This document shows, in pieces, positions 11,012 through 20,987 of a DNA stretch of 38,654 bases. The notes under the pieces were generated by a model. It searched no databases, was not told the origin of the DNA, and saw only the letters and a list, made by a program, of their open reading frames with translations. The stretch spans positions 1 to 38,654 of the forward strand of contig JBCAQO010000069.1 of the NCBI GenBank assembly GCA_039111635.1, given 5' to 3'. Source of the DNA: Heterobasidion occidentale. Lineage: Eukaryota > Basidiomycota > Agaricomycetes > Russulales > Bondarzewiaceae. Every line of letters begins with the position of its first letter. The first letter of the stretch is position 1. The position numbers and the translations under genes are program-made.

Positions 11012-13792
11012 TCATGAATGTACGTGACGAGCGAGGGATTTGGGCTGCGATAAAGGCATAATAGGGAGTCTCCCACAATGCTTGTGAAACGTGACAGTAT
11101 AAAAGAGAAACACCGCATGCTCGAAGTCTGTGAAAGCTTTGAAATTAGAATCGTAATCCTTGTGCCACATAAGCTTACTTCCGCCGGGCCATCCACAGAG
11201 GACTTCAGCCATTACCTTCACAGCACCACGCCTGGCCTCCCAATCTTCAATCACAAGTCGGTCCACCCACCGACTCTCACGCTCCCAGTCTACGCTGAGA
11301 CCCCCCGTGGCCCATATGTGGCAGATTTTTCCTTCGCGTTGGGCGGCATACCGTTTGTCCTCGTAACAGTAAACACCCATGACAACCTTCCTGTCCAATT
11401 GTAGGAGTTCAAGACGAAAATTAGCTACCGAAAGCTCCCATACTACTTCAGCCCAGAGGTCCTTATCCTCATGAGCCATCTTGCTAGTGACGAAGGTTCT
11501 GCCCCATTGCGGAGATGTAGTGTCATCGTATGGTGCGAATCCGGCGTGCACCAGGAATCGGACACCTATGTCGACCCGATCTGCAACACGTCTGTCCAAG
11601 GCCTTCTTACGTTTGCGCACCTCGACCGACGAAGCGCTGGTGACATTGGACGCGACTTGCGGTTCCAAGCGAGCCTTTTTAGTCTTGCGAGGCCATGGTG
11701 GTAAGCGAGCCATGTCGTGTGAAGAGGATTGAGGCTTCACGGTACAATTGACCATGTTGTCTGGCAGGTAATATCTCCCCTCTAATGCAATCCTCCATTG
11801 GCTGGTCGTCATCAGGACCATACAGTGGTTAGAAGGGCATAGAACCTCCAGCAGACACCACATGCGAATGCGTAGCCAGTTGTGAACTCTATGCCCAAAA
11901 ACGGCTCCTTTGTCCGCAAAGAACAGATGAATGGGGGGGAGAGGATACTGAAGGGCCATATTTGGATCATCGTCCAAATCCATGGTCTCTTCGAAGACGC
12001 TTATCCAACCCGGGGCGAGTGGGGGAAGCCAAGTGGGGTGCACAACCCGGAGACCTGTTTTAGGAGAAGGACCATGACATCGATGGCTGTTACTACGCTG
12101 CTTATGAGGCGCCAGTGTCTTCGGAGGACTCGAAATTTGCGAATGACTTGCGTTTGATTGGACATCTGGGACCTTGGGAGCATTCTTCACGTCGGGCGAT
12201 GGTGGGCGATGTTCTGTGTGTGTTGCGTGACAATGAAACCATAGAGGCGCAACGCAGGGAACTTACCACGCTTGTCAGATGAGCGAGACCTCGACAACAG
12301 ACTTCTACGCCACTGATCATTAGATGAATAGGCCGACGCGAGCACAACAAAGTCGGATGTGGTGGTCTCAAACATGGTGCAAGCGGGGTCATCGATGAAA
12401 CGAGGACCATCTCGTACAAGCTTAGCGGCTATTTAAACAAATTGTGCATCAGTTACACAAGCCTGACCTAGTCAATCGAGTCTTACCATAAACATTACCA
12501 GTGAAAGCGCTGATCATCGCGGTCTGCCGCTCGTCGCTATTGACGTCACGCTCGGTCGGGATTTCATCGACTATGACATGCGAAATATCCGGCCCTGACA
12601 TAGCATGATTCCGACACACAGGCGGATTTTGCCGCTCGATTTCCCCAACCGTTGCAGGAGAATAGATCTCCAGCGGTAGTAGAATTGGTCGACTGGTCAA
12701 GCTAAACTTTCGCAGCCTGTCTTGAATGGTGCCGCGTAACGGTTCACCGTGTGACGCCTCCACCCAGAGAGGGGCCTTGGTGCGATGGTTGGCATATTCA
12801 AAAATCTGTGATGAGCTGAAGGAGATGCCGGTTCTGATGACTGTCTTGACGGAGATGATAAGTGTGCGGGTTGTAAGAGTGGTGCGCCTCCGGATGTACC
12901 AAACCGGGATCCCAATCCGGAACAACTCTCGAAGCATTGACAAACTTGAGGTGATGACACCGCGAAGAGGAAGAACAGGTTGAGGGCAATCGAACGTAGG
13001 ATCCTCCATACGAGGTTTCACTACCAGCATATAGATAATCCAGGCGCGTAATTCAAGCAGGATACGCTGAAACTCACGAAACCATAAGACGGTGTCGGAG
13101 AAAGGCATTGGAATCTGCGAGAGTGAACCGTAGGCACGATAAAGGGCCTCAGATCGATGTCTCTGGTACATGTAGCTGGACGTGTGTGCATTGACTACAG
13201 CAGCCGGAGTGCCTTCGGGAAACTCTTGAGCCCCAATTTCGTCTCCTATCCTATGCACTTCCAACATCGCTTTGCGCAGGCGGGAGAGCACTGTCTCATA
13301 CAAGATTCCTACTGAAGCGCGCGGCAGCTCCTCGCAGATACGAAAGTCTGTTCCTTTGAAGGAAAACCACGCAGCATCCGGATCTTCGAATTGAGGAAGG
13401 CCGCCTTCTTTGTCGTCCACTGGAAAGTCCGGTGCTCGTAAGCCATGATGATCGTCGACCTTCTGGAGTTCCTTCAGTCTCGGGTTCATGGGCGCAGCAT
13501 AGGAATGGGGCTCCACTGGGTCGAAAGCTTGTGGCCACTTCAGATGTTCAAATGCACCAAGCATGCCGTCTCCGAAATATCTGAAGGGTGTGTCGTCGGG
13601 GTGCACAGGGACCTCCGGAACAAAGTCCATGTTTGGTGTGGAGATCCATAATTCATCGTGATTGCGGAATGGAGCAACGCAGAGACAATCTAGGGCGTCA
13701 ACCTGCTCGCCGTGCAGTAGGGATCGACGAGAATCGAGAATTTCGCGAAGGTTTTCAAGCGGCCGTGCTTGCCAACAAGTAACGGCGGCCAT
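11012..13792 (-). CDS. Intact 889-aa protein of unknown function, three exons
   Basis: Exons 13792-12487, 12428-12267 and 12213-11012, with introns of 58 and 53 nt (GTAAGA...TAG and GTAAGT...CAG), give a 2670-nt open frame. The ATG at 13792 has a good context (GCAGCCATGG). Visible parts are a long N-terminal region with FREFQRILLELRAWIIYM, a hydrophobic FRIGIPVWYIRR segment near residue 310, a Lys/Arg-rich patch (EVRKRKKALDRR) and a C-terminal region with DLWAEVVWELSVANFRLELLQLDR ending near FHKHCGRLPIMP. No catalytic motif or signal peptide is recognised. It resembles large unknown-function families amplified in Agaricomycetes (recollection, not checked). The decayed gene at 21.0-24.1 kb shows a similar order of blocks. 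A 15-mer pair lies 120-180 bp upstream. Its 3' end converges on the deaminase gene. Confidence 0.75.
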
Positions 13793-13911
13793 GGCTGCAA
13801 CGTGCCCAATGAGACAGTAAACCAATGGAGGAACAAGAAAAACACGGCGATGCGAACTGACCTAGTAGTATGAGCAATAATAACGTAGGACTCGACTTGA
13901 TGTCCAACGAC

Positions 13912-13972
13912 CCTGCAATGAGCAAGGAAGGATGACGGTGCACTCAAAATCCAGTCACCTGCAATGAGCAAG
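13912..13972 (-). promoter_or_regulatory. Paired 15-mer CTTGCTCATTGCAGG upstream of the 889-aa gene
   Basis: Exact minus-strand copies lie at 13972-13958 and 13926-13912, start-to-start 46 bp. They point toward the 889-residue gene whose ATG is at 13792. Both outer copies here and at 7.9 kb are preceded by CG, but the sequence between the paired copies is not conserved. Confidence 0.7.
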
Positions 13973-14400
13973 CGGACGGAGAGTGGTTATACTACTAGCA
14001 AATCTAGTGCAATCTTGAAAGGAGTTTGGGAATTCGGCGGATGGAGATACGGGGATGATGAGGATCTATGAGGATGCTGGTAGCCTGAGGCTCGCCGAGT
14101 CACTAGTCACTGCAGTGGCTATGGCGGTCAAAGTGTCCCAGGTGTGTAATCGGAAATCTCCGACAATTTGGAATCCCAACAGAGGCAGCCACCTCGGATA
14201 TATCCGAGCTCGGATGTGTCTGAGTGATTAGTAATGATTGCTAGCTGCTACAAAATACAGCAAAGACCGGGAATCGAACATCAAACCCCGTGGACACCTC
14301 GACATCACCTTGACTAGACCGTTCGCCCATACGATCTATGCAATAACAGCCGCTAATTATTATAACTGCTCATAACAAGTACGCTACGCTGACGCGTCAC
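13973..14400. other. Intergenic; no gene except a tRNA-like box pair
   Basis: Nothing coding could be assembled. The only structured signal is the Pol III-like box pair on the minus strand near 14270-14329. The interval ends where the GC-rich block starts. Confidence 0.5.
14262..14336 (-). other. tRNA-like A/B box pair, possible degraded tRNA or SINE head
   Basis: On the minus strand TGTTCGATTCC (14280-14270) differs at one position from the B-box consensus GGTTCGANTCC. TGGGCGAACGG (14329-14319) resembles an A box 49 bp upstream. The T stem and acceptor stem do not pair convincingly, so a functional tRNA is unlikely. Confidence 0.3.
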
Positions 14401-15490
14401 AGCCCTCCCCGACGCCTTCTTCTTAACGTCGGCCCGGCCTCGCAAGCGCCCTCGCCTCGTCCTCGACGTCACCTCTCCCTTGACGACGACGGCACCTCCT
14501 GGACGCCTCCCCCACCGCGGCCTCCTCTTCCACCCCGTCCCAAACGAGGATGACGGCTACGATGCCGCCCTCGTCTCTCACGTCGCCCTCATCTCCCTCG
14601 ACCACGCACCTGGCTCCCTCGACCCCGCCGCCTGCATGCCCCCGCCTGGACGACGGCCTGGACGACACCGACTCGGCCGCGCCTCACCGACGGCTCCCTC
14701 GACGCCTCGTCATCCGGCTCTCGACGATGCGGCCGCCTCGCTGGACCCTGCCCGCTCCCTCGACCCCGCCGCCTGCACGCCCCGACCACGCCCCCACCTG
14801 GACGACGGCCTGGACGACGCCGCCTGGACGCCGCCGCCTGGCGGCTCCCTCGAAGACGCGGCCGCCTCGCTGAACGCTGCCCGCTCCCTCCACCCCGCCG
14901 CCTGCACGCCCCCGCCTGGACGACGCCGACTCGGCCGCGCCTCACCGACGGCTCCCTCGACGCCTCGTCGTCCGCCCTCGACGACGCGGCCGCCTCACTA
15001 GACCCTGTCGGCTCCTCGTCGACGACGCCGCCTGGACGCCCGGCACCCTCTACGACGCGGCCGCCTCACTGGACCCTGCCCGCTCCCTCGACCCCGCCGC
15101 CTGCACGCTCCGACCATGTCCCCGCCTGGACCACGGCCTGGACCACGGCGCCTGGACGATGCCGTCTGGACTACGCCGCCTGGACGACGCCGCTCCATCG
15201 ACGGCGACTCATCTCTCCTCCTCCACGACAACGCCCGCCTCCCTCGACGATGACGTCCGCCTCCCTCGACGTGCACGACTCTCCCGTCGACGGCGCCGCT
15301 CCCTCCACAGCAACTCCTGCCTCCTCGTTGGCGGCTCCCTCGACGCTGGCGGGTCTCGCTGTCGACTCCCTCGGCGCTGCCGCCCACTTCTCTCGTCATC
15401 GGCCCTCTCCCGCCGCTCTCGTATCCGTCGACACTGCCGCCGTTTTCGCGCCGCCACCGTGTACGCCTCCTCGTTGTCGCTGATCGATAG
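14400..15490. repeat. GC-rich complex repeat block, about 1.1 kb
   Basis: The plus strand is C-rich and built from variant copies of a few phrases: CTCCCTCGACCCCGCCGCC, CGCCTGGACGACGCC, and GACGCGGCCGCCTC. The last recurs with small changes near 14729, 14852, 14985 and 15054. All reading frames are open over long stretches on both strands, which reflects the lack of A/T stops rather than coding. Edges are abrupt: flanking DNA is near 50 percent GC. It looks like an expanded minisatellite. Confidence 0.75.
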
Positions 15491-17280
15491 CCTCCTGTAC
15501 ATACATACTTAGCAGTGGACCACTTGCACGCAATGAATTGTTAGTTTCCCCAGTGACTGGCATGTGTGAACGGCATCCCAGTAATGATATGGCAGCCGCG
15601 CAGGGGCCAAGCGAGAACAAGAAATCATCGTGCAACTTAACATCGATCGAGGTAACAAAGAGCCCGTCATTCACACCAGGTTGCCATGTATCTGTGGTCG
15701 CTCGCTCGCGAACATGGACAAGTCCCAGGCGTAGACTTCACGTAGCGTACTCCCAATGCTATGCAATATTTTCAGCGTGATATCAAGGTGAAAAATGGTG
15801 GCGAATACTCACTGCTTCAGGTCGTGATGTTCCAGTTTCGGCCCATGCGGCTTTGACGTCCCGCCATCCACGATCAGAGTGAGATCACTCTCTCTCAAGG
15901 CCGTACTCACGCGGTGGAGAGTGACGTTTCCCCATCTCTGGGACGCCAAGACGACTCGCAAGCCCTCCCGTTCATCAATCACGATACCGAGACGCGTCAT
16001 TGCCTACGCTCTCGTTAGGCCATGACGCGCGCACCCGGGCAAACGGCACTCACGTTGACGAAGTCGTGCCATCTGACAAAACCGCTCGTGTGCCTATCCA
16101 GAAGCTTCTCCAAAACCTCCCATTTGCGTCAGTCAACTACCACAGCAGTGAAGAGGAATCCTCTCACCACGAGCGATCGTCGATTCACTGAGATTGTCGT
16201 CATGGGATCCAGGTTACACAGACGAGGGGTTGGTCTTCACGCAAGTTGAGGATTGGGCGCTCGTTCAGCGTTTGGGTCTCGCTTATGTCGCACCTTCTCG
16301 GGATCTACCAATCTCTACTGTCAGTGGTGCTCACGGCCTCTCAGCTCTGAACAAGCGGCGTCGAGCAGAATGCATGCGCTTGTGTCAGTCTGGTCGGGCA
16401 CACACTCCTCAAGATGGGGGGCTTCCATCTAAGCGCGCGTCGACACGTCGGTGACCACGCTCAGCCCGAAGCTCATCACGTCCGTCCCGCTCGAGGCGCG
16501 CCTGCAAGGCATCCTCAGGGCCACTGCAACTGCTCCTCCTCATACTCCCTCCACTCCAGCGACGAATCTGCATTTGGTTACACCTCGCCAACTCGCAAGG
16601 CTGCAGCGCAAGTCCCCAAACCACAGCCATCCATCGCATAACCACTCGCCTGTGTAGACCCACACTCATCACTCGACGATCCACCCTCAACGTTTCAATC
16701 TAGATAGTGGCGAGTCTCAGCTGACTCCTCTGGCTCGCCGTCGTCTTTGGTCAGACTCATCTCATTCCCCCAGATCGTTCCCATGGGTCGAAACGTCCGC
16801 CCCGTCGTTGCCATCCCTCCTCCCCGTCCCCTCCATGTCACTGACCTCCACTCCAACGCGAGCACCTCCGCTCAGCAGAAGGCCATGTACAAGGGCACGA
16901 AACCCCTCCCAATCGGACAGCCCGAAAGCGAAGGGGGGAAGTGGTCGCGCGCGACTATCGAGAAGGCGGGTGACGAGGACGGCCAGGTGGGCTTACTGTG
17001 GTGTGTATCGGTTCACCGTCCATCGTCCGTGCTGGCCTCATCTGGGTCATTGATCGCTGGGCCAGGAAGAAGTCAGGCGGTTCCGCGAAGGCATCATTGC
17101 AGCGTCTCTCTTTCCTCCGATCCTGGGCCAGGCGTCGCAGCGTGAGGGCGTCCCGTGGATTTTGACAGGCGGGTCGGTCCTCGGCGCCTGCGTGGAAGTA
17201 TATCAGCAAATTCTCGAGGCCGCGCGCACGATGTGTGTGGGTCGGTGGCTGCAACCCGCCGGCTGTACATGGGGTGCGCG
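15491..17280. other. No convincing gene; several short unlinked frames
   Basis: Short frames occur on both strands, for example a 63-codon minus frame at 16000-15809 that ends in a GTGAGT-like donor, and plus frames at 16194-16454 and 16783-17145. I could not join them through splice sites into a longer protein, and none shows a recognised domain. A small fungal gene or decayed gene fragments remain possible. Confidence 0.4.
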
Positions 17281-18154
17281 TTTAGCCTGAAGACACAGCA
17301 TTTCTAGAGGAAGATCACTCTCAGAAAGCTGTTCGGCGGGAGGATGGATGGTTATGTGAGAAGAGCAACGTTGTGGAAAATGGTTTGAATGTGGCGCGAC
17401 AGCCGCGAAACGCGCGACAACGTCTGATCACGGCTGCTCGGTGGAAAGATGAGACGCAAAGCACGACGGCCTGGGGACAACGCATTTCTGGAAAAAAGTC
17501 GCTCTCAGAGAGGTGCACGAGATAGATAGGGACACCGTATTTCTGGAGGAAGGAGGCCACTCTCAGAGACGTCTCGGCAGTCGCAAAACGCGCGACGATA
17601 TCCATATGTATGTATCCAGGTAAAAGATCCAGAAGAAACAATGTCACGGTCTAGCCCCAGGCGACCATGAGGTGACGAGCAGTGGACCAAATGTGACAGT
17701 CCGATGCGGAGAACAACATTGCCATTAATGCTAGAAAGACGTGTAAGTGACATCGCAAATTTATGAGTTGTTCAAACCCACTCGCAATGCAAACCTTCTT
17801 TGACGACGCAGAAGCGGAGGTCACAGCGACGCCGGCTTCTCAAACAGATGGCTCTGCAAAGCGATCATGAAAGTCGATGGGATTTGTCGCATTGTAATGC
17901 TTTTCGCCACCGAGGGCAATGAGCGAGGCGGTCCGCAACAAACTCGATGTACTGTCACGTCAGCTCGGCATTCATACCGATCAGCCCCGTAGGAAGGGCA
18001 TCTACCACATCCAATTAGCATCAAATGCTACAGTAGTGATCAACATGTACTCACCTGTCAAGAGCTCCTCCTCGATAACAACGCATTCGACGACGATGTG
18101 GACGACTGTTAGGATGTGGATGCCTCTTGAGATGGCTGAACAACAAGCATGCGG
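17281..18154. repeat. Scattered copies of the core minisatellite motif, otherwise unassigned
   Basis: Three degenerate plus-oriented copies of the 27-bp core described for the 18.5-19.3 kb array lie near 17300, 17488 and 17540 (TTTCTRGAGGAAG...CTCTCAGA). A spacer at 17399-17446 matches spacers of the main array (CAGCCGCGAAACGCGCGAC). From 17600 to 18154 no gene or repeat was identified. Confidence 0.6.
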
Positions 18155-18495
18155 AGTCAGTGTGGAATCCCTCGTGGCGACTGGTGAGTTCGTAGGAGAA
18201 GGAGAGTCCAGGTATAAGCACAAGGCCAGGCTTCTTCGACCAGAAAATTGAGGTGAAAGAACCGGAGGAGAAGATATCCTCTGCTGTGGCAAAGAAGACT
18301 CATCGCTCGGTAAATGTGGAGCGACGATCGGAGACCCAGCGCAGTGCCCAGTCCGCCTTCCTCTTCACGCAAGGGATGGTCTCAACAACATCGCGTTTCG
18401 TAGGTCCAGTTCTCGTCGTGGAAAACTTCCGTCATAATATGGAACGCGTAGAAGCAACGCGCTGCCCAGTGGAGTCACAAAAAATCACGGCTAAA
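18155..18495 (+). repeat. Left unique arm of a large inverted repeat
   Basis: The reverse complement of this stretch aligns by eye, with many substitutions and small gaps, to 25765-26098. Shared strings include TTCTGGTCGAAGAAG, CTTATACCTGGACTC and AACTGGACCTACGAA or single-base variants. It lies on the outer side of the core-motif array, just as the other copy does. Confidence 0.8.
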
Positions 18496-18504
18496 GAACA
18501 ATGC

Positions 18505-19330
18505 AGTTCTGGAGGAAGGCACTCTCAAAAAGCTGCTCGTCGGGATGATAGACAGGACAACACATTTCTGGAGGAAGGTCGCTCTCAGATATGTGTCTCA
18601 ACATCCGCGAAACGCGCGCCGCCGTCTGACTCCGGCCGGTGGGTGAATCAGAAAGAATGACAGCATTTTGAGTAACGCATTTCTGGAGGAAGGTGCTCGA
18701 CAAGAGATATATGGAAATGGGTGAGCGCAAAGAACGACGGCCTACAGGCACGGCATTTCTGGAGGAAAGTCGCTCTCGGAAGGCTGCTCGTCGGGAGGGT
18801 AGATGAGGACAATGCCTTTCTAAGAGGATGATCGCTCTCAGATGTGTCCCAACAGCCACGCGACGCCATCTGACTACAGCCGCTTGATGGTAGGGTGGCA
18901 CGCAAAGAATGAGGGACTACAAGCAACACATTTCTGGAGGAAAGTCGCTCTCAGAAAGCTCGACAGGACAATAGATGGAGGTGGCCTGGAAACAGCGCAA
19001 TTCTGGAGGAAAGTCGCTCTCAGAAAGCTCGACAGGACAATAGATGGAGGTGGCCTGGAAACAGCGCAATTCTGGAGGAAAGTCGCTCTCAGAAAGCTCG
19101 ACAGGACAATAGATGGAGGTGGCCTGGAAACAGCGCAATTCTGGAGGAAAGTCGCTCTCAGAAAGCTCGACAGGACAATAGATGGAGGTGGCCTGGAAAC
19201 AGCGCAATTCTGGAGGAAAGTCGCTCTCAGAAAGCTGCATCACATTGATGGAGGTGGCCTGGAAACAGCGCAATTCTGGAGGAAAGTCGCTCTCAGAAAG
19301 CTGCATCACATTGATGGAGGATGGTCACAT
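18505..19330 (+). repeat. Minisatellite array A; 69-bp then 66-bp units with a 27-bp core
   Basis: A 27-bp core starting TTTCTGGAGGAA and ending CGCTCTCAGAAA recurs about eleven times. The inner part is strictly tandem: CGACAGGACA starts at 18961, 19030, 19099 and 19168 (69-bp period), then GCTGCATCACATTG at 19234 and 19300 (66 bp). Both periods are multiples of three, so frames stay open on both strands (18842-19426 plus, 19309-18917 minus). The core begins TTTCTG and ends CAGAAA, a short inverted repeat. The outer part has longer spacers carrying GACGCCRTCTGACTACRGCCG. Confidence 0.9.
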
Positions 19331-19339
19331 TGTCAGATG

Positions 19340-19750
19340 TTCAACATCGACGCTCGTGATTCGGATTCCGACAAACTCCGATCAGCGTCGGCCAATCGGG
19401 TGTTGAATTTCGATCAAGCAATCTGATATCCTTTTGAGTATCTGAATTCATTCAAAGTAAACGTATAATACGCTGAACGAGCCAGCATGCGCGTAAGAAG
19501 ATTTCTAAACAATCAGAAGTGTAGTCCCCATCCATCATCATCAAACACACCAATATCATCCAAAACCCAGCTGTAAATGTAAAAGACCGAGGCTAAGAGA
19601 GAATGAGGCAAGCTCCCCAGGCTACGACAAATCAAAAAAAGGTTAGCTACCGGTAAGGAATCAAGACCCAGCGCTTTGTGCGATGGCAATGGAGAACGGA
19701 TAGCACTAGCACCTGCCAGGGAAAGCAAGGGCGAGACCATCAAAGAGTGC
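19340..19750. other. Intergenic or 3' untranslated DNA, nothing specific seen
   Basis: A minus frame at 19821-19513 with a hydrophobic stretch may be a 3' continuation of the neighbouring gene candidate. No splice support was found, so no gene is called. Confidence 0.4.
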
Positions 19751-20776
19751 TCAGCAGCAATGGGTGAGTAGCTGAAACTGTGCTGAGTGCGGTGATGATG
19801 ACACTGAGATAAGACTCCCATCAGTCGTCAGCGAACCAGACGCCTCAACACTATAGCTGACAACATTCAAGTCCACTACGCTTTTGCCATTGAGTGCCGG
19901 CGATGATGACGCTGAGAAGACACTCCCATTAGTTGTCGGCGCACCAGACGGCTCAGCACTATAGCTGACAACATTGGAGTCCACTACGCTCTTGCCAAAG
20001 AAGGGTGAAGAAGACCTGTCTGTGATTACAGCTGGTGTCGCTAGAACCTGGGGGATCGGCAGATGCAGAACGGACCCAGGGCTACTCGAGCGCGAATGAT
20101 GTCGAGACAAGTTCTACGGAGTTGGGGAACAATGTAAACTCAGAGCCTTCGAGCAAAAGGCCATCACCTACCTCCGATTCCTCCGAATAATTGCTAGTGG
20201 GTGATAAATCTCCACTCCTATCCCTGGGAGCATAATAACTCCCGAAGGAAAACTCTGGGTGCCAAGCCCTCCAAGCCTCGCCAATCCAACCCTGACTGAC
20301 CATAGTGAAAGCTCGAGACATGTCGTTGAAAAGATGCCTATAGTACACATCTGTGTACAGCTCGGTCATAGTTGACATGCAGTCCAGCCGCGCAGATTTT
20401 TCATAGTCTGGATAAGGCTTTCGAACGTCGAAGGATAATAAGAAAGAGACGACCAGTTGATCAGGACGCTGCGAAAAAAAAGTCTGAAGGGTGCCAATTC
20501 CTTGAGGTGGGTCCACATACCTTGCAAACGGCAGGCTCTTCGACATCTAGATAGGAGGAAGGCCTACTGTTCCAGGAAGGTGGGTGGAGAAACATGTCGA
20601 GATGCGCTGGTGAGGGCGGTGATCAATATCGCGGGCAGGAGCGCTTTTCACATTTCGGTCGTTCCCGTGTCACACTTCCCCCCGTTCCCCACCGACAGGT
20701 CCCAAGGGGTGCCCGGAGAGCTGTGAATCGCTCTTTGTAGCTTCGTAATTTCACTGAGACTCCTGAAAGCAGACAT
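19751..20776 (-). CDS. Unknown multi-exon gene candidate with 108-bp internal repeat
   Basis: A likely start is the ATG at 20776 (MSAFRSLSEITKL), but its junction to the next exon could not be fixed. A strong 52-nt intron (GTATGT...TTTTCGCAG) joins a frame ending DVEEPAVCK to RPDQLVVSFLLSFDVRKPYP. The frame continues through YTDVYYRHLFNDMSRAF and GEAWRAWHPEFSFGSYY, and a probable 61-nt intron leads to a Ser-rich tail. The tail holds two copies of a 36-residue unit (GKSVVDxNVVSYSxE...SSSP), seen in the DNA as CTATAGCTGA at 19851 and 19959. No domain is recognised. It is minus-stranded like the decayed gene upstream and lies inside the inverted-arm structure. Confidence 0.4.
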
Positions 20777-20987
20777 GATTACGAACGTGTATATAATGAC
20801 AAGGCCCTTTGGCGATGAGACAAAATCATTTGTGAGAAGAGCCAGCAATCGAGAATACATCGATAACAAGGAGAAGTTTGGATATGTAGTCCAGTTCAAG
20901 GTTCAACAAGAAAAGAAACATGCTCGGAATCCTCGGCAGCACGATCTCAAAATGACGTCGCCAGCCTGACAGGATCAAGAATTCTAC

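Noticed and set aside
14262..14336. Functional tRNA gene
   Set aside because: T stem and acceptor stem do not pair.
14480..15001. 173-residue Pro/Ala/Arg-rich protein
   Set aside because: GC-rich tandem phrases leave every frame open on both strands; composition explains the frame.
18505..19330. CRISPR array
   Set aside because: Units are homogeneous tandem copies without unique spacers, and the window is clearly from a eukaryote with introns.
18842..19426. 194-residue plus-strand repeat protein
   Set aside because: The frame is a consequence of 69- and 66-bp repeat units lacking stops; the opposite strand is equally open and there is no start context or splice support.
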